Shown here: piece after piece, positions 19,221 through 27,860 of the stretch
Layout of the letters: the number at the start of each line of letters is the position of its first letter
Numbering within the stretch: position 1 is the stretch's first letter
NCBI RefSeq assembly: GCF_017921835.1
Contig: NZ_JAGEMN010000001.1
Span: 2,163,874 to 2,227,873, forward strand
Length of the DNA stretch: 64,000 bases
From: Sporosarcina sp. 6E9
GTDB taxonomy: Bacteria > Bacillota > Bacilli > Bacillales_A > Planococcaceae
Reading direction: 5' to 3'
The notes under the pieces: model-generated
The model's input: only the letters and a program-made list of their open reading frames with translations
Databases searched by the model: none
Told to the model about the DNA's origin: nothing
Program-made: the position numbers and the translations under genes

Positions 19221-20135
19221 ACGCTTCATTTCACTTCAATCAATCAATCAATCAATCTTTTCAACTCGTTGAATACTTTTTCGCTTACCGCGCTTTCTCC
19301 ACCGAAGATGGTCAAATCTTTGACTTCTTGATCTGTGATATAAGCTGATACAGTTTCTGGAACTCTTGCGTGGACAAGCAATACCGCGCTATCCGCTTTG
19401 GCTGCTAGTGCTGCCCCAGTTAGTGCATCTGCGTATCCTGTGCCAGTCGCGACGTAGAGATGATCATTATCTACATTGTAATGTTCTGCAATTAGCGTGT
19501 TCGTGATATACCGATCTTTTCCGCCTAGGCGAGTCGCATTTGGTAGTTCAGCTTCGACAGCTTCAGAAATAACTGTTTTTCCGCCGACTGCGATTGTGTT
19601 CTTTGCACCTAAACGATCAAGTGCACCTTGTGTTTCGGCAGGTATTTCATCTGTTGTCGTTAACAGAATCGGCGTGCCTGCTTGTGCTGCGTGTGATGCG
19701 ACAGATAGTGCATCCGGGAAGTCCATGCCGTTGGCGATGACAACTTCATCGGATCCGTTTGGCGCAATTAGGTTCGCAATTGCTGCCGCTGTTGCGAATC
19801 GGTTCGCACCGCCCGCGCGTTCTACTGTTAAATTCGCTTTGGTTAGCTTGTTTTCAACAATTTCACTGACTGCATTCTCGCCCCCAAGTACAATGACGAT
19901 ACTTGCACCTAGACGTTCAATTTCTTCGAGAACGCCATCTGTTAATTTTTTAGTTTGCGTCAATAAAATCGGTGCATCTACTGAATGTGCTAATGGCACA
20001 CCTGCAAGTGCATCTGCGAAATTATCGCCGCGTGCAACGATTACCGTATCAGCTGATTCCCAACCGTTTTGGCTGATTTCAATTGCTGTTTGGTAACGAT
20101 CTGGACCAAATATCCGATCGATTTCGCCCGGTAGT
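19199..20135 (-). repeat. Long direct repeat, copy 2: CWB2-coding 3' end plus terminator
   Basis: Partner of 13199-14127. It has two extra TTGA units next to the stop codon and scattered substitutions. The two repeats lie in the same orientation about 6 kb apart, so recombination between them could delete or amplify one protease gene. Confidence 0.85.
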
Positions 20136-23100
20136 TCTTCAGAAACAATCGTGATCGTTCCTGTAGCTTCTTCTGTAGATTTATTGCCAGCAATGTCTGT
20201 TAACTCTACAATAACGACTGCATTATCAAACGCTGCTTCTGGAACAGTCCAAATCCCTTTGTAGAATCCAGGTGTGACTTCTTCCATTGCAGTTGCTGCT
20301 GAAGATTGTGGTGTTTTCTGACCAGGAAGTTGTATCGTAAAGCTTGCTTCCCCGCCTTTTGACGAACTTTCAAAAGTAACTTCGACTTCATCGCCGGGTT
20401 TGACTGTCAGGTCTTTTGACGGTTGCAGATTTTCAATAACTGGTGCTGTCTGATTCACAGTAATTGTAACTGTTTTCGTTTCTGTGTTACCGGCTAAATC
20501 AGCGGCAACTACTGTGATTTCGTTTTCGCCTTCTTTAACGATAATCTCTTTAGCGTAGCTACCGTTTTCTTCAACGCTTGCTTTCTCGCCGTTCACTGTA
20601 ACCGAATCTAGATGTTCATCTGATACAATTCCTTCGACGATTACTGTACGTTGATTTGTTATGTCGCCATCTACTGGACTATCAAGCGTTAGTTCAGGCA
20701 ACACCGTATCTAAAGTTACGACGACAGGGTGAGATTCAGTGATATCTTCGCCCTTTGATGATGTGATTGCGATCAATTCGTTCATGCCTTCAGTTAGTTT
20801 AGCATTTACCGCAAATTTGCCATCTTCTCCAATTTCGGCTGAACCTTGTGCTTCTCCATTATTCGTCAATTTAACTGTCGTTGTCGGTGAAGCTGTTCCT
20901 TGGACAGTAATGTCTGCTTCATTTGTGATTAATCCCTCAACTGGTGAAGTAATAGTAGGTGCACCGATTTCATATGACACGCGTGCACGAATCATATAGT
21001 TTCCTTCATCGGCTGGTGTTTTCTCCCACTGTCCGTCAATATATTGGTAGCTTCTCCCTGCATTCGGACCGTTTTCATCGGTTCCCAAACCAGGTGCATT
21101 TGGATCTGATTTGGTTTGGATATAAACCATATAGAAATCACCGTCGACGACGATATTGTGTTCCATTAGGTCAACAACTGTCCAAGTCCCATCTCGTAAT
21201 GCAGTTGCATTGATTGGCCCTGCAAGTTTCTTCCCTGGGTTACCATTTGCTCCGGCATCCCAAACTTCGACTGCAAATTCGGTTCCACCCGGTACTGGCC
21301 ATTCAGTATCCCAGAAACGGAATACGCCATCTGTTACGATTGCAGAATTTTTTCCTTCAGGTAGAGACATTTTAACCGCCCAACCATTTCCTCCGTCGTA
21401 AAATGCACGCGCATTCTCGGCTGTTCCATCGTCATAGCCAATTTCGCCACCCGGATAGGTGTAATGCGGCTCAAGCGAAACGTCGATTTCAAGACCGTCT
21501 TCATCAACAGTTACCTCGACTTCTTCACCATGGTAACCAAGTGCAAATACTTTTAAGGTATATGTTCCTTCGTAAGCAGTAATTGAATAGCTTCCATCTG
21601 TATCAGTCTTTACTGGTAAAATGTTTGCATCTTCAACTAAGAGTATCGTTGCCCCCTCGATTGCACTTCCTGTTTTCTTATCGGTAACTAGGCCTTCAAT
21701 GGTACCTTTTACCGATTCTTCTAGAGTGAAATTCGCGTTTGTTTCTTCGCCATCTTTAATCGTTACCGTTTGTTGTTTAGATTCATAACCGTAAGCGCCT
21801 GCTTTTAGTGTGAATTCCCCAACTGGGAGAATCATTTTGTAGGATCCATCAGCAGGATTTGTAGCGACTGACTTTCCTGTTTCAATCACACTTACTTGTG
21901 CACCTAATGGAAGAACCGACGGACTAATTCTTTCGGCTTCTACTTTTGTCGTTTCTTCTTTTACTGTTTTATTTTCTTCTGCTTTTTTCTTTTCCGCTAG
22001 CGCTAGTGCCTGTTCTTTTGATAAATCCTTTGTTTTCTTATCGGTCGTTTTGACAAGATTTAATGATGTATTCGTTAGTGCAATATCATCAATATACCAT
22101 CCTTCTTCTTCAAAACTTGGATCAGATGTAGCTTTGAAACCGATAAATACTGTTTCTCCCGCGTAATCTGACAAGTTAATCTCAGCACTTTCCCAATCGG
22201 CCGTATAGCCTGTTACCGTCATTAGTGGTGACCAATTTTCCTGATCTGTGGATATAACAACATACCCAAAGTCATAGGAAAAATCTCCACCATACGATTC
22301 AAAACTATGCCAGTGATTAAATTGTAAATAAGCTTCTCCATCAGCAGGTAGCTCGACTGGTGGCATTGAAAGCGTTGCATTCATCTCTGGTGCATAGTTG
22401 CCATCAAGATTTGTCGCATAGACTTTTTCACCTGAAAACGCTTTTCCAGGCCCAGTGGTCGGCACTCCCCATTCCCACGTATCATTCGTTCCGTTAGATG
22501 ACCATCCATCAGGAGTTGCTTCAAAATCCTGCGTGTAACCTATTGAAATACCAGTTTCCACCAGCACTTCATATTCATCACTCGTAACTTCATTATTTCC
22601 AAAATCGTTAATCTTCCACTCGTATGTGATTGAACCTAAGTCAATTTCTCCACCTGGAATGGTTACAACATAATTTCCGTTTTTATAGTTCCCGGATTTA
22701 CGTTTCGCATCCAATGTTTTCTCTTCACCGTCATTCACTTGATAATTAACTTTGACAGATGAGACGCTAACATTGTCAGTAACATCGATGTTTAAATTTA
22801 AATTTGCTCCTCTATATGTTTTTGATGGTGCTTTATGTTCGAAAGTAGGTGCTTCAGTATCTTCGCCTTCAATAGTTACCTGTCCCTTTACTGTACCGAG
22901 TCCATCTTGAAGTGCCGCAATCGCTAGAACCGCATCTACTAGACCATGACCGTATGCATTGTTCGGAACCTCTGGATATTCACTGTCAGTTAAAGGTGTT
23001 GTTGTGCTTAGCAATATTTCTTCCATTTCATCAACGGTAATTGCAGCATTCACTTGACGTAAAAGTGCCGCGACCGCAGCTACTGCTGGTCCTGACATTG

Positions 23101-24427
23101 ACGTCCCATTCCAACCGCCTTCATAACCGCCACCAGGAACACTTGAACGAATATTTACGCCAGGTGCTATAATATCTGGTTTAACTTCGCCGTACGGAGA
23201 AGGTCCTCTTAATGAGAAATTCGCAACTTTATTATTGACATCAGTTGCCCCTGTGGCAAATGATTCTGGATAGTTTGCAGGTACTGCGACTGAACCAGGA
23301 CCGCCCGGATTACCAAATGTAGTATTCCCCGCCGAAAACTCCGGGAATATTTCAGCTGCTCTCCAAGCTATGACTGCGTCACGGTACCATTCATCTAGAC
23401 CTGGTCCACCGCCCCATGAATTATTTACGACATCCGGAGCATTGTTCACATCTCCGCCCGGCGCAAGCATCCATTCCGCCGCATCTAGTAAAATATCATC
23501 TGTTGTAAAACCAGCTTCATCAAATACTTTGGCAGCAATCCATTTCGCGCCAGGCGCCACTCCAACCTGGTTGGATCCATCTGGTTCGCTTCCTGTCATC
23601 GTTCCGGTAACGTGAGTTCCGTGACCGTGATCATCTAGTGGAGTAACGCTTCCTCCGGATGGGTCGAACCAGCTAGATGCATGGTCAACTTCTTCTGTTG
23701 CTGCATTATAACCACGATATTTCTCTTTCAAAGCTGGATGATCCCACTGAACGCCCGTGTCAATGCTGGCAACTACAGTTCCCGTGCCATCAAAACCTTG
23801 CGCCCAAGCTCCTGGTGCGTTTACACGTTCAACATTCCACTCAACGTTTGCTAATGTAGACTGAGGTGCTTCCTCGTCTGTAACAGTTGCTTCGTGTAAT
23901 TCCCGTGTCTCGTTTGGCAATATTTTTTCAACTTCTGCAAAAGCTGCAATCTTTTGGGCAACTTCTTTAGTAGCTGTAACCGCCATTCCATTGACGATAT
24001 AGTACGAATGGAAGCTTTCAACATGACCATTCTTCGTCTCATTTTCTAGAAATTCCGTAACATTTTGCTGAGATTCAATCGATACGGATTTTAGATCAGA
24101 AACGACGGCAGAGCGCTGTTGAAACTTCGCTTCCTGTGCAGATAGCTTACTTGACTGCGCACTCGTTCTCGCTTCCTTTGCAACTTTTGCAGGATTTGAC
24201 TTTTCTTTGAATTTAACTAAAAACGTTACTTTTTCGTTGTTATCAAAATTACTCAATAAACGCTTACTTACTTTGTCTTTGGCGCTAGTTTTAGTATCGT
24301 TCACTGAATGATGCGTTTTGGTAGATGACTCTGCTGCAGCAAGTCCAGGTGCTAGTAGTGAAAAAATCATGAGAAAAGAGGCGAATATATTAAAAACCCT
24401 CTTTTGTGATTGCTTCTGTTTCCTCAA
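19244..24427 (-). CDS. Bacillopeptidase-F-like S8 protease, one jelly-roll module and three CWB2 repeats
   Basis: Secreted subtilisin of 1727 residues. TTG at 24427 follows AAGGGAGG by eight bases. Signal peptide about 1-32 (FASFLMIFSLLAPGLAAAES). S8 domain: Asp223 (SIDTGVQWDHP), His269 (HGHGTHVTGT), Asn368 (SAGNTT), Ser443 (GWNGTSMSGPAVA). One jelly-roll module (about 630-790, ending GWYIDDIALT) is followed by a Lys/Glu-rich linker, about residues 805-845, that the 13236-19142 paralogue lacks. Then come two carboxypeptidase-regulatory-like folds, Ig-like repeats and three CWB2 repeats to the C-terminal LID. It is the first protease gene of the tandem array, with a long leader of more than 200 bases. 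Confidence 0.95.
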   Translation of the reverse strand: MRKQKQSQKRVFNIFASFLMIFSLLAPGLAAAESSTKTHHSVNDTKTSAKDKVSKRLLSNFDNNEKVTFLVKFKEKSNPAKVAKEARTSAQSSKLSAQEAKFQQRSAVVSDLKSVSIESQQNVTEFLENETKNGHVESFHSYYIVNGMAVTATKEVAQKIAAFAEVEKILPNETRELHEATVTDEEAPQSTLANVEWNVERVNAPGAWAQGFDGTGTVVASIDTGVQWDHPALKEKYRGYNAATEEVDHASSWFDPSGGSVTPLDDHGHGTHVTGTMTGSEPDGSNQVGVAPGAKWIAAKVFDEAGFTTDDILLDAAEWMLAPGGDVNNAPDVVNNSWGGGPGLDEWYRDAVIAWRAAEIFPEFSAGNTTFGNPGGPGSVAVPANYPESFATGATDVNNKVANFSLRGPSPYGEVKPDIIAPGVNIRSSVPGGGYEGGWNGTSMSGPAVAAVAALLRQVNAAITVDEMEEILLSTTTPLTDSEYPEVPNNAYGHGLVDAVLAIAALQDGLGTVKGQVTIEGEDTEAPTFEHKAPSKTYRGANLNLNIDVTDNVSVSSVKVNYQVNDGEEKTLDAKRKSGNYKNGNYVVTIPGGEIDLGSITYEWKINDFGNNEVTSDEYEVLVETGISIGYTQDFEATPDGWSSNGTNDTWEWGVPTTGPGKAFSGEKVYATNLDGNYAPEMNATLSMPPVELPADGEAYLQFNHWHSFESYGGDFSYDFGYVVISTDQENWSPLMTVTGYTADWESAEINLSDYAGETVFIGFKATSDPSFEEEGWYIDDIALTNTSLNLVKTTDKKTKDLSKEQALALAEKKKAEENKTVKEETTKVEAERISPSVLPLGAQVSVIETGKSVATNPADGSYKMILPVGEFTLKAGAYGYESKQQTVTIKDGEETNANFTLEESVKGTIEGLVTDKKTGSAIEGATILLVEDANILPVKTDTDGSYSITAYEGTYTLKVFALGYHGEEVEVTVDEDGLEIDVSLEPHYTYPGGEIGYDDGTAENARAFYDGGNGWAVKMSLPEGKNSAIVTDGVFRFWDTEWPVPGGTEFAVEVWDAGANGNPGKKLAGPINATALRDGTWTVVDLMEHNIVVDGDFYMVYIQTKSDPNAPGLGTDENGPNAGRSYQYIDGQWEKTPADEGNYMIRARVSYEIGAPTITSPVEGLITNEADITVQGTASPTTTVKLTNNGEAQGSAEIGEDGKFAVNAKLTEGMNELIAITSSKGEDITESHPVVVTLDTVLPELTLDSPVDGDITNQRTVIVEGIVSDEHLDSVTVNGEKASVEENGSYAKEIIVKEGENEITVVAADLAGNTETKTVTITVNQTAPVIENLQPSKDLTVKPGDEVEVTFESSSKGGEASFTIQLPGQKTPQSSAATAMEEVTPGFYKGIWTVPEAAFDNAVVIVELTDIAGNKSTEEATGTITIVSEELPGEIDRIFGPDRYQTAIEISQNGWESADTVIVARGDNFADALAGVPLAHSVDAPILLTQTKKLTDGVLEEIERLGASIVIVLGGENAVSEIVENKLTKANLTVERAGGANRFATAAAIANLIAPNGSDEVVIANGMDFPDALSVASHAAQAGTPILLTTTDEIPAETQGALDRLGAKNTIAVGGKTVISEAVEAELPNATRLGGKDRYITNTLIAEHYNVDNDHLYVATGTGYADALTGAALAAKADSAVLLVHARVPETVSAYITDQEVKDLTIFGGESAVSEKVFNELKRLID

Positions 24428-24680
24428 TAAATTTTCCTCCCTTGAATTTATACTGTAATTTCGTGTGCGAGCCGTGATGTAGGTGCAAATCTACTTCTGA
24501 TGCGTGTTTTTTGACATACAAAAAAACCTAAAAAGCATACTATATCCATAGTGAAGTTCATAGGTGTCGGTTTGTTCCAATCGATTGGCTATTATTTAAT
24601 TTTTTTCCCCCCTATCATTACGACTAGTATGGAATACTATCAAATCCCCCCCGTTGTCATAGAAATATAGGAACGACTAA

Positions 24681-24709
24681 ACCTTAGATTATTATGAAAA
24701 ATTTGTCAA
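24681..24709 (-). promoter_or_regulatory. Possible promoter of the protease array
   Basis: Minus strand perfect -35 TTGACA (24704-24709) and weak -10 TAAGGT (24681-24686) with a 17-base spacer. It would give a leader of roughly 250 bases before the TTG at 24427. The weak -10 keeps confidence low. Confidence 0.35.
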
Positions 24710-24933
24710 GAAATTAGTCCTCCTATTCTACCTAGTCTGACTTCAGTGAATTTAAACACAAAGGGGCTTTTAGACTCACTATTACGATTTGTTTCCCCAC
24801 GAAAACCAAATCTTCTTTCCGATAAAACAGCAATAACAGGCCATGTTACCTAGTCTCATAATTAGGCCTAATGAATCGTTACGATTGCTAGTATCCTTTA
24901 TAATTCAGTCCTTGAAAAAATTTTAAAATATAA

Positions 24934-24967
24934 AAAATAACCCACTTTTTGAGCAGTAGGTTATTTT
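24934..24967 (-). terminator. Intrinsic terminator of the polysaccharide operon
   Basis: Minus strand stem AAAATAACC / GGTTATTTTTT around a loop of about 16 bases, just after the last operon gene. Confidence 0.75.
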
Positions 24968-24981
24968 AGGATTTACATTTT

Positions 24982-25656
24982 TTATATAGCACCTTTACCA
25001 AAAAACGTTTGTTTAATCGTCTTCATAATTATCTTTACATCCTGTAAGAAGCTTCGATTTTGAATGTATTCCAAATCTAATGCCACTTTTCGACCGTGGT
25101 TCATCTCGCTACGACCATTTACTTGTGCCCAACCGGTAATTCCTGGTTTCACCCGTAAACGATGAAATTGCTCAGCATCGTAACAGTTTGTGATTTCAAT
25201 GATTTCAGGGCGTGGTCCGACGATGCTCATCTCCCCTGTTACTACATTAAAAAATTGCGGTAACTCGTCCAGGCTCGATTTCCTGAGAAACCGCCCGATT
25301 TTTGTTACATTCGGATCAAAATCATCTGTCATTTTAAAAACGAAGTCATCTGGAACACGTGTCGGCCAATTATATTTCGACTCGTTAGGTTCCTTCTGTT
25401 CCTGTTGGACTTTCATCGTCCGAAACTTATAAATATTGAACGTTTTCCCGTTTTGTCCTGCCCTTTGTTGTTGGAAAATGACCGGACCGCCATCTTCTAA
25501 TTTCACAAGCAAGGATATTAACAGTAATATAGGGCTTATCGCAATAATGATAAAGACACTAAAGATGATATCGAACGTCCTTTTAGCCATTTTATAGAAT
25601 ACGTTTTCCGAGAAGTTCAATACTTCTTCTCTCTTCTGTTGATAATGCGGATTCAT
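24982..25656 (-). CDS. Initiating sugar-phosphate transferase (bacterial sugar transferase family)
   Basis: A 224-residue polyprenyl-phosphate sugar-1-phosphate transferase that would load the first sugar onto undecaprenyl phosphate at the inner membrane face. One hydrophobic segment (about 28-50, FDIIFSVFIIIAISPILLL) precedes the catalytic domain. Family motifs are present: FQQQRAGQNGKTFNIYKFRTM, KIGRFLRKSSLDELPQFFNV, MSIVGPRPE and VKPGITGWAQVNGR. The length fits the short PglC/EpsL-type class without the multi-helix N-terminal half of WbaP. ATG at 25656 is supported by GGAGG eight bases upstream, although this makes the gene overlap the upstream gene by 65 bases. The alternative ATG before AKRTFD has no good ribosome site. 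It is the last gene of the operon. The sugar is unknown; GlcNAc or a diacetamido sugar is possible. Confidence 0.92.
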   Translation of the reverse strand: MNPHYQQKREEVLNFSENVFYKMAKRTFDIIFSVFIIIAISPILLLISLLVKLEDGGPVIFQQQRAGQNGKTFNIYKFRTMKVQQEQKEPNESKYNWPTRVPDDFVFKMTDDFDPNVTKIGRFLRKSSLDELPQFFNVVTGEMSIVGPRPEIIEITNCYDAEQFHRLRVKPGITGWAQVNGRSEMNHGRKVALDLEYIQNRSFLQDVKIIMKTIKQTFFGKGAI

Positions 25657-26578
25657 TTTTCACGCCTCCGTAGCCGTTCGCAATGCCGATTATTTGGTCG
25701 GGTTTTTCGATTTGGTTTACAATGACAGATCCTTCTTTTCCTATAATTCCACCAGCTACAACGGTAATGCCTTCTATCACTTTTTCGCCGCTCACTCGTT
25801 CAAAGAAATTGAAAGTAGGAAACAGACTAATAATCGATGCCTCCATGAATGGTAATGCAATTCGAACGTCTAGCCTGATTATTTTAGTGTTTTTAGCCAA
25901 AGCGCATGCAATATAATCTTCCGAAAAATTCCCGATTCCGCCGTCAATGGAAATCGATGCTGGATGCAACCATTTTGTATAAGTTTCACCGATTGCCTTT
26001 TCAGCAGATATGAATGGAATGATGGCATCTAGCATTCCTCCAAATCGACTTGTATCCATTTTCTCTACTTTATATTTGCTATAGAATGGGATAACCATAT
26101 TAATCGTATCGACAATTTGACGCACTTTCTGTTCATTTCGACCATCGATAAATACTTGTATATTGCGCTCTGCTAATCGCAATGCTAGTTTGAATGCGAT
26201 ATTTCCAGTACCGATGATTAAGATGTTTTTCCCGGCAAGATTTCCTGAAAAATGGTGTTGAAGCAATACGTCTGTCGATTCAACCGCGAGATCATTTGGT
26301 TTGTTTGTATAGACTTCGGATTTTTGAATATGTTGTTTGGCGAGTGCATATAAGTCTATGTTTTGTTTAGACTCGCAATCGACAACGATTACAGGAATTT
26401 TCCCATCGACTTGATGAAAAAAGTCGACGGCGGTCGCTTCATCCGTGATAATAAAATTCAATGTGCGCTTATTCGCTATTTTACGATCCGGCAATCTGAG
26501 CATCGGCGTATTATGCTTCGCGGTTGTGCTGACATATAAATAGTTATAATCGCTGTAATTAATATTATTATCATTCAT
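25592..26578 (-). CDS. Unassigned Rossmann-fold protein (shikimate-dehydrogenase-like) in the polysaccharide operon
   Basis: A 328-residue protein that I cannot assign to a pathway step. Residues about 115-150 form a dinucleotide-binding element: GKNILIIGTGNIAFKLALRL followed by an acidic or neutral strand end and GRNEQKV. This resembles shikimate dehydrogenase and related amino-acid-dehydrogenase-like folds. The N-terminal 100 residues may be a small alpha/beta domain. No signal peptide or membrane segment is seen. The C-terminal part has glycine-rich loops (SIDGGIGNFSED, VVAGGIIGKEGS). It lies between a glycosyltransferase and the initiating transferase and overlaps the latter by 65 bases, so it is clearly part of the operon. 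It could be a dehydrogenase acting on a nucleotide sugar or on a sugar substituent. Key catalytic residues of shikimate dehydrogenase cannot be placed with confidence. Confidence 0.6.
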   Translation of the reverse strand: MNDNNINYSDYNYLYVSTTAKHNTPMLRLPDRKIANKRTLNFIITDEATAVDFFHQVDGKIPVIVVDCESKQNIDLYALAKQHIQKSEVYTNKPNDLAVESTDVLLQHHFSGNLAGKNILIIGTGNIAFKLALRLAERNIQVFIDGRNEQKVRQIVDTINMVIPFYSKYKVEKMDTSRFGGMLDAIIPFISAEKAIGETYTKWLHPASISIDGGIGNFSEDYIACALAKNTKIIRLDVRIALPFMEASIISLFPTFNFFERVSGEKVIEGITVVAGGIIGKEGSVIVNQIEKPDQIIGIANGYGGVKNESALSTEERRSIELLGKRIL

Positions 26579-26612
26579 TATATGTCACGTCCATTCAACA
26601 ATTAGTTTGTTT

Positions 26613-27848
26613 TCATCTCTTTAACTGGCGCAAGAAGTCTTCAGCTAACGTCTCCCAAGTGCAATATTCCAAGATGAATTGATGCCCTTGTTCGCCAAGT
26701 TCTTTCGCTTTCTGACGATCCAATTGCAGTTCACTTAACAGTTTCACTAAGTTTTCAGCCTGGTTTTCGCGAATTAGAATGCTTGGGTTTTCCGGATGAA
26801 GCGCATCTTGATCAATGTCTGTTGCTATGACAACAGGTAATTTCGCCGCCATATAATCGTACATCTTATTCGGACTGATTCCCCAATTAAAAACGGGTGA
26901 GTCGTGTAAAGGCAAGAGACCGACGTCGGCCTTCTTTAGGAAATTAGGAATATGTTCTTTCTTAATAGAACTTAGAAAAGATACATTTCCGATGTTTTCT
27001 TCACGTTGTCGTTTCTCTAATTCTTGTTTATGTACACCATCACCTAAGAAAATGAAATGGATATCATTTGCATGTTGCACTTCTAATTCCTTTGCAGCGT
27101 CAAGCACCATGTCTAAATTATTCGCCATGCCATGAGCACCGGTATATACTGCGATTAGTTTCCCGTCGTGTTTTTCAAAAACTGCGCTTACCTCTGCTGG
27201 TAATTCATGTGTTAAGTTATTCGTGTAATTTTCTAATTGGACGCCGTTTGATACGACCATCAGTTTTTCTTGCGCTACGCCGTTTTGCAACATATACTGC
27301 TGTGCTTTGTCGAATAATAAGAGTATTTTATCTGATGAATTGATCAGCCAACGTTCAATTTTCCGTAGCATTCTGACTTTGAAGCTTGTCGGTGAAGCAT
27401 TCCCAAGGTCTATCATTGACTGTGGCCATAAATCCCGTTCTTCAAAGATAAAAAACGCCTTTTTATTCTTCGCAACTTTTGCTCCAGTAATTGCCGCAAA
27501 GGGATGCATTAATGAACCAATGACATGAGTTGGTTGATCTTTTAGAACATTTTTGATGAAGTAAGCTTTTATCGAGTACTCAAACATATTTATTACGCGT
27601 CTATAATCATTCTCTTTATACTTTATAGTTTTAATCCACACAAATTGAATGCCATCAAGCATTTCAATTTGATACCATTCGCTTTTTTTATACTGACGTT
27701 CCTCTTTTTTTGTTTGGTAATTAAAAGAGGCCGCGATGATTGTAACTTGATAACCCTTCTTTACTAACTCCCTTGCCAAGTCATAATGTCTTGTAAATCC
27801 TGAAGATCCCGGTCCTACCGCATAATGATTAAATATCCAAAGGTTCAT
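26613..27848 (-). CDS. Glycosyltransferase family 4, WbuB-like
   Basis: A 411-residue cytoplasmic GT-B glycosyltransferase. The N-terminus MNLWIFNHYAVGPGSSGFTRHYDLARELVKKGY is the acceptor-side start typical of WbuB/FnlC-like enzymes, which transfer amino sugars in O-antigen and capsule synthesis. The donor-side domain shows VVSNGV, AVYTGAHGMANNLDMVLDAA, FLGDG and a C-terminal GISPNKMYDYMAAKLPVV in place of the usual E-x7-E motif. It is in the operon, 12 bases after the acetyltransferase and 34 bases before the Rossmann-fold gene. Substrate specificity cannot be read from the sequence; a diacetamido-uronic acid or N-acetylhexosamine donor is plausible. Confidence 0.88.
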   Translation of the reverse strand: MNLWIFNHYAVGPGSSGFTRHYDLARELVKKGYQVTIIAASFNYQTKKEERQYKKSEWYQIEMLDGIQFVWIKTIKYKENDYRRVINMFEYSIKAYFIKNVLKDQPTHVIGSLMHPFAAITGAKVAKNKKAFFIFEERDLWPQSMIDLGNASPTSFKVRMLRKIERWLINSSDKILLLFDKAQQYMLQNGVAQEKLMVVSNGVQLENYTNNLTHELPAEVSAVFEKHDGKLIAVYTGAHGMANNLDMVLDAAKELEVQHANDIHFIFLGDGVHKQELEKRQREENIGNVSFLSSIKKEHIPNFLKKADVGLLPLHDSPVFNWGISPNKMYDYMAAKLPVVIATDIDQDALHPENPSILIRENQAENLVKLLSELQLDRQKAKELGEQGHQFILEYCTWETLAEDFLRQLKR

Positions 27849-27860
27849 GTATTTACTTCC

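Larger units (their letters stand above)
24428..24981. other. 554-base intergenic region: long leader of the 24427 protease and end of the polysaccharide operon
   Basis: No gene is seen here. The right end holds the operon terminator. The middle holds a candidate minus-strand promoter. The leader side holds a small dyad, TAGTAT-GGA-ATACTA (24625-24639), set between runs of six and seven C on the plus strand (24607-24612 and 24646-24652). A 14-base sequence, minus-strand GATTTGCACCTACA at about 24478-24491, recurs near 57622. I looked for a c-di-GMP riboswitch signature and did not find one. Confidence 0.6.

Noticed and set aside
24428..24981. Search for a c-di-GMP riboswitch in the leader of the first array protease
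   Set aside because: The conserved GEMM elements were not found; only a small dyad and C-runs are present.
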